DNA of 6,861 bases from Chloroflexota bacterium (lineage in GTDB: Bacteria; Chloroflexota; Limnocylindria; Limnocylindrales; CSP1-4): NCBI GenBank assembly GCA_004298915.1, contig SCTE01000162.1, positions 1 through 6,861 of the forward strand, read 5' to 3'. Under the pieces are notes generated by a model. It was not told where the DNA came from and ran no database searches. It saw nothing but the letters and a program-made list of their open reading frames with translations. This document shows positions 1 to 6,101 of the stretch, in pieces (the stretch's first letter is position 1; every line of letters begins with the position of its first letter). The translations under genes and the position numbers were made by a program.

Positions 1-4
1 ATAG

Positions 5-26
5 CCCGGGCCCGGGCCCGGGCCCG
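5..26. repeat. CCCGGG hexanucleotide tandem repeat at the window edge
   Basis: Three full copies of CCCGGG followed by CCCG lie directly before the ATG proposed for hemW, and a further GGCCCGGGCC stretch follows just inside the gene. Each unit is its own reverse complement, so the tract can pair with itself. In the hemW frame it reads as alternating Pro-Gly codons with no stop, so it may be coding rather than a leader. No ribosome-binding sequence is visible in it. It may continue left of the window. It could also be a spot prone to slippage or assembly error. Confidence 0.8.
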
Positions 27-1283
27 ATGGCGGCCCGGGCCCCAGTCCCGGCCCCTGGCGCCCCGCCACGCCCGGACGCCGCCGGAGCACCGCGATCGCT
101 GTACCTTCACGTCCCGTTCTGCGTCTCGATCTGCCCGTACTGCGACTTCGTCGTGGTTGCGGGCGCAGCGACACGAGGACCACGCAATCGGATCGGTGCG
201 CTGGTCGGCGCGCTGCGGCAGGAGATCGAGCTGCGGGCGCCGTCGGGTGCAGGCGATGCCCCGCCACCGCTCGAGACGATCTATTTCGGTGGTGGGACAC
301 CATCCCTCCTGCCGGTCGAGGACATCGCCGGCCTGATCGACCTGATCCGCGCCCGTTTCGGGATCGCCGATGGCGCCGAGATCACGCTCGAGGCCAATCC
401 CGGACCTGATGAGCGCGGAGACGCGGCCGCGTTCCGGGACGCCGGTGTCACCCGGATCTCGTTCGGCGCGCAATCGTTCGATCCGGCGGAGCTGCAGCGG
501 CTCGGTCGGCGCCACGGGGCGGGCGACATCGAGGCAGCCGTGCGGGGCGCGCGCTCGGCCGGGATCGGATCCATCAACCTCGACCTGCTCTACGACGTGC
601 CGGGACAGACGGTGGACGCGTTCGCACGAACGCTCGAGGCCGCCCTGGCCCTGGAGCCGGATCACCTGTCCCTGTACGCGCTGACCCTCGACGATCCCGA
701 TGCCGAGGGGCTGACGGGGCCCGGCGGCGACCATCTGCCGACAACGAGAGGCGCGCGGCGATGGCGCGACGCCGCCCGACCCGCCCAGGACGAGGATCGC
801 GCCGCGGCGATGTACGAGCACGCCGTCGCGCGCCTCGCCGGCGCGGGGTTCGCGGGCTATGAGATCAGCAACTGGGCGCGCCCCGGCCACGAGAGCCGGC
901 ACAACCTCGGCTACTGGCGCAGGCAGCCGCACGAAGCCGTCGGGCCCGGCGCCCACGCATTCGACGGTCGGATCCGGCGCTGGAACGCGGCCCGCCTCGA
1001 CGGTTATCTCGCGGCCCTGAGGCGCGAGGACGGGTCTCCGCCGCGACTCCCTCCGGGCGGGTCCGACCCGATCGACCCGCGGATGGCGGCCGCCGAGGCC
1101 GTGATCCTCGGGCTCCGCCTTGCCGACGGGATACCCATCGTCATGGGGGACGAACCTCCGCTCGCCGAGCACCTTGCCTGGGCGTTCGGAGCCGGCGTGC
1201 TCGAGCGGGTTCAGGACGCGCGGATCGCCCTCACGACCCGCGGGCGCCTCGTCTCGAACGAGCTGTTCCGGCGCCTCGTCTGA
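27..1283 (+). CDS. hemW: HemW, radical-SAM heme chaperone (often misnamed HemN, coproporphyrinogen III oxidase-like)
   Basis: This is a cytoplasmic 4Fe-4S/S-adenosylmethionine protein of the HemW family, which binds heme and is thought to deliver it to respiratory hemoproteins. The cluster motif CxxxCxxC is C32, C36 and C39, within LYLHVPFCVSICPYCDF. GGGTPS is at 88-93, EANPG at 122-126 and GAQSFDPAELQRLGRRH at 147-163. The HemW hallmark HNxxYW is at 292-297, preceded by YEISNW. The HemN C-terminal domain follows (about 350-418), ending in the typical LTTRGRLVSNELF. At 418 residues it is longer than E. coli HemW (about 378). The excess lies in a Pro/Ala-rich leader (1-23) and an expanded loop at about 225-255. 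The start is uncertain: the ATG at 27 has no Shine-Dalgarno sequence and the frame is open to the left edge. The neighbouring hrcA operon matches the common hemW-hrcA gene order. I favour HemW over true HemN because of the HNxxYW motif. Confidence 0.93.
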   Translation: MAARAPVPAPGAPPRPDAAGAPRSLYLHVPFCVSICPYCDFVVVAGAATRGPRNRIGALVGALRQEIELRAPSGAGDAPPPLETIYFGGGTPSLLPVEDIAGLIDLIRARFGIADGAEITLEANPGPDERGDAAAFRDAGVTRISFGAQSFDPAELQRLGRRHGAGDIEAAVRGARSAGIGSINLDLLYDVPGQTVDAFARTLEAALALEPDHLSLYALTLDDPDAEGLTGPGGDHLPTTRGARRWRDAARPAQDEDRAAAMYEHAVARLAGAGFAGYEISNWARPGHESRHNLGYWRRQPHEAVGPGAHAFDGRIRRWNAARLDGYLAALRREDGSPPRLPPGGSDPIDPRMAAAEAVILGLRLADGIPIVMGDEPPLAEHLAWAFGAGVLERVQDARIALTTRGRLVSNELFRRLV

Positions 1284-1326
1284 GGAACGACCCCGCTCGA
1301 ACCGCCACGAAACCCGGTGCGAACCG

Positions 1327-1355
1327 TTGACGCTCGTATCCGTCGCTGCTACCAT
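1327..1355 (+). promoter_or_regulatory. Sigma-A-type promoter of the hrcA-grpE-dnaK operon
   Basis: A -35 box TTGACG (1327-1332, five of six consensus bases) and a -10 box TACCAT (1350-1355, four of six) are separated by exactly 17 bases. This predicts transcription starting near 1361-1363, a few bases before the CIRCE operator, which is the usual geometry for an HrcA-repressed vegetative promoter. The predicted leader to the hrcA start is about 58 bases. The boxes are read directly; the start point is inferred. It lies 43 bases after the hemW stop codon, and no convincing terminator separates the two, so some read-through from hemW is possible. Confidence 0.75.
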
Positions 1356-1366
1356 CCAGTCAACCG

Positions 1367-1393
1367 TTAGCACTCTGGCATGGAGAGTGCTAA
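1367..1393. promoter_or_regulatory. CIRCE operator (HrcA binding site), perfect inverted repeat
   Basis: The arms TTAGCACTC (1367-1375) and GAGTGCTAA (1385-1393) flank a 9-base spacer (TGGCATGGA). This matches the CIRCE consensus in all 18 arm bases. One more G-C pair (1366 and 1394) extends the inverted repeat to 10 base pairs. CIRCE is the dimeric binding site of HrcA, encoded directly downstream, so the operon should be autoregulated. The site covers roughly +5 to +32 of the predicted transcript and ends 11 bases before the hrcA Shine-Dalgarno. It would therefore also form a strong hairpin at the 5' end of the mRNA. I see no second copy in the window. Confidence 0.97.
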
Positions 1394-1405
1394 CCAGATC
1401 CGAAC

Positions 1406-1412
1406 GAGGAGA
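1406..1412 (+). promoter_or_regulatory. Ribosome binding site that fixes the hrcA TTG start
   Basis: GAGGAGA, a good Shine-Dalgarno match, ends 7 bases before the TTG at 1420. It is the only such sequence near the beginning of the HrcA homology. It excludes the much longer in-frame ATG at 1120, which would lie inside hemW and upstream of the operon's own promoter. Confidence 0.85.
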
Positions 1413-1419
1413 CCAGGCC

Positions 1420-2484
1420 TTGGCGCGTCGAATCCGTCGCTCCACCGGCCCACTGGACCATCGCGCACACGCGATCCTCCGGGCCGTCATCGACGAATAC
1501 GTTGCTTCCGCGACTCCGGTGGGCAGCCTTGCCCTCGTGGAGCGGTATGGCCTCGGCGTGTCCAGCGCGACCGTTCGCAACATCCTCGCCGAGCTCGAGC
1601 TGTCGGGCCTGCTCACGCACCCGCACACGTCCGCCGGCCGGATCCCCACCGACGAGGGCTATCGCTGGTACGTCGAGACGATCATGGACTCGGCGCTCAT
1701 GCCCGAGGTCGAGCAGCTCATGATCCGCCATCAGTTCGGGCAGGTCGAGTACGCCAGCGAGCACTGGTTCCGTCTTGCCGCCTCGACGATCGCCTCGGTC
1801 ACCCAGGCGGCCGGGCTCGCGACCCCGGCCAAGCCGGCTGCGGCCCACGTCCGTCGCGTGGACCTGGTCGCGATCAATGATCGGCTGGCCAGCCTCGTGC
1901 TCGTCCTTCGCGAAGGTGCGCTCAAGCAGGTCCTCATCAACATCGAGTCGGGCACGTCGCAGGAGACCCTCACCGCGGTCGCCGCGCGGCTCAATGGGCT
2001 CGTGGCCGGCCGGACGGCGACCGAGATCGTGCGCGCCGTCGGACGGCTTCGGGACGACCAGCCAGAGGTCGAGCTCATCCGCCGAGTTGCCGATCGGATC
2101 GTCCGGACGCTCCGGGAGTACGACGGCGACGCGGTCGAGGACATCTTCAGCGACGGCCTGCTCAACGTGATGGGCGCGCCCGAATTCGCCCAGAGCGACA
2201 AGCTCCGACGGGTCTTCTCGGCCCTCGAGAACCGCACCTACCTCGGCGAGCTCGTCGGGAGCGTGGCGGCGACCGGGGATGTCAGTGTCTTCATCGGTCA
2301 CGAGAACGCGCCCGCGGACATGCGGGAAGTTGCCCTGGTCCTGGCGCCCTACGGCCAGCCCGGACGCGCCGTCGGCGTGGTCGGCGTCCTCGGGCCGACC
2401 CGGATGGCCTACCCCCAGGCCATCGGCACCGTCCGCTTCGTGTCCGGGCTCATGAACGAGCTCATCGACCACCTGTACGCCTGA
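1420..2484 (+). CDS. hrcA: HrcA, heat-inducible transcription repressor
   Basis: This DNA-binding repressor acts as a dimer on CIRCE and blocks transcription of chaperone genes; in studied species GroEL helps keep it active. It has 354 residues from the TTG start, near the family length of about 340-350. The N-terminal winged helix (about 10-85) contains SSATVRNILAELELSGLLTH (48-67) followed by the family signature PHTSAGRIPTDEGYRWYV (68-85). The middle (about 100-330) is the GAF-like regulatory domain, including LVLREGALKQVLINI (161-175). The C-terminal hallmarks are IGHEN (292-296) and GVLGPTRMAYPQAI (322-335). The start was chosen because a strong Shine-Dalgarno precedes it and the frame upstream overlaps hemW in another phase. 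The weak TTG codon may keep repressor levels low relative to the chaperones, which is an inference. It is the first gene of the CIRCE-controlled operon, and grpE starts 23 bases after its stop. No key element appears to be missing. Confidence 0.96.
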   Translation: MARRIRRSTGPLDHRAHAILRAVIDEYVASATPVGSLALVERYGLGVSSATVRNILAELELSGLLTHPHTSAGRIPTDEGYRWYVETIMDSALMPEVEQLMIRHQFGQVEYASEHWFRLAASTIASVTQAAGLATPAKPAAAHVRRVDLVAINDRLASLVLVLREGALKQVLINIESGTSQETLTAVAARLNGLVAGRTATEIVRAVGRLRDDQPEVELIRRVADRIVRTLREYDGDAVEDIFSDGLLNVMGAPEFAQSDKLRRVFSALENRTYLGELVGSVAATGDVSVFIGHENAPADMREVALVLAPYGQPGRAVGVVGVLGPTRMAYPQAIGTVRFVSGLMNELIDHLYA

Positions 2485-2507
2485 ACCGCGGGAGACCCAG
2501 CCAGACC

Positions 2508-3116
2508 ATGGACAAGCGCACGCGCGCTCAGCAGCGCGCCGACGAGATCGACATCAGCCCCGCCAAGCTCCTCGCCGACATCGAGCGGATCAGCGGCGAG
2601 CGGGACGCCGCCCAGCTCGAGAAGGAGGAGTTCCTCGTGGCGCTCCAGCGCGAGCGGGCCGAGTTCACGAACTACAAGCGCCGAACGGCCGAGGAACGCC
2701 AGGCGATGATCGGGCTGGCTGGCGAGGGGCTCATCAACAAGGTCCTGACCCTCGCCGACGACTTCGACCGGGCGATCGACGCCCGCCCGGCAGCGATCGC
2801 CGACGACCCGTGGGTCGAGGGCATCGCGGCGATCGACCGGAAGCTGCGCCAACTCCTCGAGAGTGAGGGCGTCTCGCCGATCGAGACGGTTGCCGGAACG
2901 CCCTTCGATCCGCGCGAGCACGAGGCCGTCGCCGGGGTTCCGGGCACCGACCATCCCGACGGCGCGATCGTCATGGAGGTCCGCCGCGGGTACCGGCTCC
3001 GCGACCGCGTCCTTCGGCCGGCCCTCGTCGCCGTCGCCGCCGGAGCCGAACCGAACCAGCCCGCGAGCGGGCAGCCCGGCGATGCCGGTCCTCATTCCGA
3101 CAACCCCATCCACTGA
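2508..3116 (+). CDS. grpE: GrpE, nucleotide exchange factor of the DnaK chaperone
   Basis: GrpE is a cytoplasmic homodimer that opens the DnaK nucleotide pocket to release ADP, and it acts as a thermosensor in the Hsp70 cycle. This protein has 202 residues, a normal length. A charged long helix likely to form the dimer coiled coil spans about 18-70 and contains the family-typical FTNYKRRTAEER (53-64). A helical bundle follows (about 70-120). The C-terminal beta domain (about 121-178) carries the signature FDPREHEAV (133-141), then HPDGAIVMEVRRGYRLRDRV (149-168) and LRPALVAVA (169-177). The last 25 residues are a Pro/Gly/Asn-rich tail without recognisable structure. The ATG is preceded by GGGAGA (2490-2495), 12 bases away, a rather long spacing. 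Its position between hrcA and dnaK is the classical order and implies co-transcription from the CIRCE promoter. Confidence 0.96.
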   Translation: MDKRTRAQQRADEIDISPAKLLADIERISGERDAAQLEKEEFLVALQRERAEFTNYKRRTAEERQAMIGLAGEGLINKVLTLADDFDRAIDARPAAIADDPWVEGIAAIDRKLRQLLESEGVSPIETVAGTPFDPREHEAVAGVPGTDHPDGAIVMEVRRGYRLRDRVLRPALVAVAAGAEPNQPASGQPGDAGPHSDNPIH

Positions 3117-3133
3117 ACATTCATCGAGCGAAC

Positions 3134-3138
3134 AGGAG
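3134..3138 (+). promoter_or_regulatory. Ribosome binding site that fixes the dnaK GTG start
   Basis: AGGAG ends 7 bases before the GTG at 3146. Together with the immediate start of the ATPase-domain homology (GKIIGIDLGTTNS), it settles GTG as the initiation codon. No ATG lies between the grpE stop and this site in the dnaK frame. Confidence 0.85.
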
Positions 3139-3145
3139 CACGTAC

Positions 3146-5110
3146 GTGGGAAAGATCATCGGCATCGACCTCGGGACCACCAACTCGGTGGTCGCCGTCA
3201 TGGAGGGCGGCGAGCCGACCGTCATCGCCTCGGCCGAGGGCGGGCGCACCGTCCCGTCGGTCATCGGTTTCTCGAAGACCGGGGAGCGCCTCGTCGGCCA
3301 GCTGGCCAAGCGCCAGGCGGTCACGAATCCATCGAACACCGTCTACTCGATCAAGCGCTTCATGGGCCGACGCTGGGATGACCCGGAGGTCAAGCGCAGC
3401 AAGGACCTCGTCCCGTACACCGTCGAGAAGGACGGCAAGACGGACGGGATCATGGTCAAGCTCGCCGACGGCAAGTCGTACTCGCCGCCCGAGCTGTCGG
3501 CGATGATCCTGCAGAAGCTGAAGGCGGACGCCGAGGCGTACCTCAACGAGAAGGTGACCGAGGCGGTCATCACCGTGCCCGCCTACTTCGACGACACGCA
3601 GCGCCAGGCGACCAAGGACGCCGGCCGGATCGCTGGCCTCGACGTCAAGCGGATCATCAACGAGCCGACGGCCTCGGCGCTCGCCTACGGCCTCGACAAG
3701 AAGGCCGACGAGAAGGTCGCGGTCTACGACCTCGGTGGCGGCACGTTCGACATCTCGATCCTCGAGCTCGGGGACGGCGTCTTCGAGGTCAAGGCGACCA
3801 ACGGCGACACGCACCTCGGTGGCGACGACTTCGACCAGCGGGTCATCGACTGGTTGCTCGCCGAGTTCAAGAAGGACCAGGGGATCGACCTGGCCAAGGA
3901 CGCCCAGGCCCTCCAGCGGCTCAAGGAGGCGGCCGAGAAGGCCAAGATCGAGCTGAGCTCGACGATGTCCACCGAGATCAACCTCCCGTACATCACCGCC
4001 GACGCCACCGGGCCGAAGCACCTGGTGATCAACCTCTCGCGGGCCAAGCTCCAGGACCTCGTCGGCGACCTCGTCGAGAAGACGAAGGGCCCGGTGCTCG
4101 CCGCGCTCAAGGACGCCGGCCTCAAGCCGGCCGACATCGATGAGGTCATCCTCGTCGGCGGCATGACCCGCATGCCGGCCGTTCAGGAGCTGGTCAAGAG
4201 CCTGTTCGGCAAGGAGCCGCATCGCGGCGTCAATCCGGACGAGGTCGTCGCGGTCGGTGCCGCGATCCAGGCCGGCGTGCTCGGCGGCGAGGTCAAGGAC
4301 GTGCTCCTCCTCGACGTCACGCCGTTGTCCCTCGGGATCGAGACGCTCGGCGGGGTCATGACCCGGCTGATCGATCGCAACACGACCATCCCGACCTCGA
4401 AGTCGCAGACCTTCTCGACGGCCTCGGACAACCAGAGCCAGGTCGAGATCCACGTCCTCCAGGGCGAGCGTGACTTCGCGGCAGACAACAAGACCCTCGG
4501 GCGGTTCATCCTCGACGGGATCCCGCCGGCTCCGCGCGGCATCCCGCAGGTCGAGGTGACCTTCGACATCGATGCCAACGGCATCCTCGACGTCAAGGCC
4601 AAGGACCGGGCGACCGGCAAGGAGCAGCAGGTCCGGATCACGGCCAGCTCGATGCTCGACAAGTCGGCCGTGGACCAGATGGTCCGCGATGCGCAGGAGC
4701 ATGCCGAAGAGGACAAGAAGCGCCGCGAGGACGTGGAGACGCGCAACCAGGCGGAGCAGCTCACCTACCAGGCCGAGAAGACCCTGAAGGACCTCGGCGA
4801 CAAGGTGTCGTCCGAGGACCGCGCCGACGTGGAGACCAAGGTCACCGCGCTCCGCGAGTCGCTCAAGGGCGACGATCTCGACGCGGTCAAGTCCGGCGCC
4901 GAGGCGCTGGCCGAGACGCTGTCCCGGGTCGGTGCCGCTGCCTACGCGGCCTCGGCGGCGGCCGGGGACGAGAGCGGTGGCTTCGATCCCACGGGTCAGG
5001 GCGGCGCCGGATCGGCCGGTGCCGGATCGGACGAGTCCAACGGAACCGGCGGCCACTCGGGCACCCCCGAGGGCGAGGAAACCGTCGAGGGCGAGTTCAA
5101 GGAGGTCTGA
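3146..5110 (+). CDS. dnaK: DnaK, Hsp70 molecular chaperone
   Basis: DnaK is an ATP-driven cytoplasmic chaperone that binds exposed hydrophobic segments; DnaJ stimulates its hydrolysis and GrpE its nucleotide release. At 654 residues it is full length. In the nucleotide-binding domain, phosphate loop 1 is IGIDLGTTNSVVAV (5-18), the catalytic lysine is K70, and VPAYFDDTQRQATKDAG is at 144-160. Phosphate loop 2 is DLGGGTFDIS (195-204), with T200 matching E. coli T199, and the adenosine motif VGGMTRMPAVQ is at 337-347. The linker DVLLLDVTPLSLGIE is at 385-399. The substrate domain (about 400-510) includes FDIDANGILDVKAKD (473-487). The helical lid runs from about 510 to 605, followed by a Gly/Ser/Glu-rich tail ending VEGEFKEV. 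Residues around 74-95 (GRRWDDPEVKRSKDLVPYTV) contain the ATPase-domain segment present in Gram-negative DnaK and absent from Firmicutes. It starts with GTG, 29 bases after grpE. Unusually, dnaJ does not follow. Confidence 0.98.
   Translation: MGKIIGIDLGTTNSVVAVMEGGEPTVIASAEGGRTVPSVIGFSKTGERLVGQLAKRQAVTNPSNTVYSIKRFMGRRWDDPEVKRSKDLVPYTVEKDGKTDGIMVKLADGKSYSPPELSAMILQKLKADAEAYLNEKVTEAVITVPAYFDDTQRQATKDAGRIAGLDVKRIINEPTASALAYGLDKKADEKVAVYDLGGGTFDISILELGDGVFEVKATNGDTHLGGDDFDQRVIDWLLAEFKKDQGIDLAKDAQALQRLKEAAEKAKIELSSTMSTEINLPYITADATGPKHLVINLSRAKLQDLVGDLVEKTKGPVLAALKDAGLKPADIDEVILVGGMTRMPAVQELVKSLFGKEPHRGVNPDEVVAVGAAIQAGVLGGEVKDVLLLDVTPLSLGIETLGGVMTRLIDRNTTIPTSKSQTFSTASDNQSQVEIHVLQGERDFAADNKTLGRFILDGIPPAPRGIPQVEVTFDIDANGILDVKAKDRATGKEQQVRITASSMLDKSAVDQMVRDAQEHAEEDKKRREDVETRNQAEQLTYQAEKTLKDLGDKVSSEDRADVETKVTALRESLKGDDLDAVKSGAEALAETLSRVGAAAYAASAAAGDESGGFDPTGQGGAGSAGAGSDESNGTGGHSGTPEGEETVEGEFKEV
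5003..5032 (+). repeat. 15-bp in-frame tandem duplication in the dnaK tail
   Basis: Two adjacent 15-base units (5003-5017 and 5018-5032) differ at only two positions and share the core GCCGGATCGG. They encode the pentapeptides GAGSA and GAGSD (DnaK residues 620-629) in the disordered C-terminal tail. The pattern looks like a recent short duplication that keeps the frame. The tail varies between Hsp70 proteins, so little functional effect is expected. Confidence 0.75.
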
Positions 5111-5132
5111 CGCCGCGGGGGCCGCGTCGCAG

Positions 5133-5138
5133 TAGCAT
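5133..5138 (+). promoter_or_regulatory. Possible -10 box for leaderless transcription of the ABC ATPase gene
   Basis: TAGCAT (four of six consensus bases, with T-A and A-T at the key ends) lies 8 bases before the ATG at 5147. If it works as a -10 element, transcription would begin at or within a couple of bases of the start codon, giving a leaderless mRNA. This fits the absence of any Shine-Dalgarno in the 36-base gap. No good -35 box is visible; CTGACG at 5107-5112 is 20 bases away, which is too far. The assignment is tentative, and the gene may simply be read through from dnaK. Confidence 0.35.
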
Positions 5139-5146
5139 TCGGGCCC

Positions 5147-6088
5147 ATGCTTGGCGACTCGGCGTCCCCGCCGCTCATTCTCGCGCGCGCCCTGACCAAG
5201 CGGTTCGGGACGTTCACGGCAGTCGATGCCGTCGATTTCGACGTGGCCCCTGGCGAGGCGTTCGGGTTCCTCGGGCCCAACGGCGCGGGCAAGACGTCGA
5301 CCATGCGGATGATCGGCTGCACCTCGCCGGCGAGCGGCGGCACGCTCAGCGTGCTCGGCATGGACCCGGAGGCGCAGGGCCCGGAGATTCGGAGCCGCCT
5401 GGGCGTGGTGCCCCAGGCCGACACGCTCGATGAAGAGCTGACCGTTCGCGAGAACCTCGTGATCTACGGCCGGTACTTCGGCCTCAGCCGGGCCGAGTGC
5501 GGGCGGCGCGCCGACGAGCTGCTCGACTTCGCCCAACTGACCGAGCGCCGGGACAGTCGGGTGGAGCCACTCAGCGGCGGCATGAAGCGACGGCTCACCA
5601 TCGCCCGTGCCCTGATCAACGAGCCGGACGTCCTGCTCCTTGACGAGCCGACGACGGGGCTCGATCCCCAGGCCCGGCACCTGCTCTGGGATCGCCTCTA
5701 CCGGCTGAAGCAGCGCGGCGTCACGCTGGTCCTGACCACGCACTATATGGATGAGGCCGAGCAGCTGTGCGATCGGCTGGTGGTCATGGACAAGGCCAGG
5801 ATCGTGGCCGAGGGATCGCCGCGGGCCCTGATCGAGCAGTACAGCACCCGGGAGGTCGCCGAGCTCCGGTTCCCGGTCGGCGTCCAGGAGACGCTCGATG
5901 GGCAGCTCGACGGGCTGGCCGACCGCATCGAGCAACTGCCCGACCGATTGCTCCTCTACGCGAACGACGGCGAGGCCGTGGCCGTCGCGGTCCACGAGCG
6001 CGGGCTGCGGCCCGAGACCGTCCTGGTCCGCCGGTCCACCCTCGAGGACGTCTTCCTCCGGCTGACCGGCCGGACGCTGATCGACTGA
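5147..6088 (+). CDS. ABC transporter ATP-binding protein, NodI/DrrA type (ABC-2 exporter)
   Basis: This is the cytoplasmic ATPase subunit that would power export through the membrane protein encoded just downstream. All catalytic motifs are intact: Walker A GPNGAGKT (43-50), Q-loop Q90 (GVVPQADTLD), signature LSGGMKRR (142-149), Walker B VLLLDEP (162-168) with catalytic E167, D-loop GLDP (171-174) and switch histidine H199 (TTHYMDEAEQLCDR). ENLVIYGRYF (102-111) and ARHLLWDRLYRLKQRG (176-191) resemble NodI and other drug or polysaccharide export ATPases. The C-terminal 80 residues form the variable extension typical of this group, ending TLEDVFLRLTGR. At 313 residues it is family-typical. Homology to NodI does not imply nodulation; the substrate cannot be told from sequence. 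No Shine-Dalgarno precedes the ATG, which lies 36 bases after dnaK. The permease gene starts 13 bases after its stop, so the two are surely one unit. Confidence 0.93.
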   Translation: MLGDSASPPLILARALTKRFGTFTAVDAVDFDVAPGEAFGFLGPNGAGKTSTMRMIGCTSPASGGTLSVLGMDPEAQGPEIRSRLGVVPQADTLDEELTVRENLVIYGRYFGLSRAECGRRADELLDFAQLTERRDSRVEPLSGGMKRRLTIARALINEPDVLLLDEPTTGLDPQARHLLWDRLYRLKQRGVTLVLTTHYMDEAEQLCDRLVVMDKARIVAEGSPRALIEQYSTREVAELRFPVGVQETLDGQLDGLADRIEQLPDRLLLYANDGEAVAVAVHERGLRPETVLVRRSTLEDVFLRLTGRTLID

Positions 6089-6101
6089 CGGGCCTGCCGC
6101 G

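Noticed and set aside
1284..1326. Terminator between hemW and the heat-shock promoter
   Set aside because: Apart from the short direct repeat CGAACCG I found no stable inverted repeat or T-run in these 43 bases.
1120..1419. 100-codon N-terminal extension of hrcA from the ATG at 1120
   Set aside because: It overlaps hemW in another phase, crosses the promoter and CIRCE site, and is not HrcA-like. The TTG at 1420 has a well-placed Shine-Dalgarno.
1380..1880. Open frame of 166 codons starting at an ATG inside the CIRCE spacer
   Set aside because: It runs out of frame through hrcA, has no ribosome site, and its Arg/Pro/His-rich product looks like a shadow translation.
1390..2472. Minus-strand open frame of 360 codons opposite hrcA
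   Set aside because: It mirrors the whole of hrcA, has no family-like motifs, and is explained by the lack of stop codons in GC-rich complementary frames.
3117..3145. A second promoter or CIRCE site for dnaK alone
   Set aside because: The 29-base gap holds only the ribosome binding site; no -35/-10 pair or TTAGCACTC arm is present.
5109..5128. GC-rich hairpin after dnaK (CGCGG, GGG loop, CCGCG) as a terminator
   Set aside because: The stem is only five base pairs and no T-run follows, so it cannot be supported as an intrinsic terminator.
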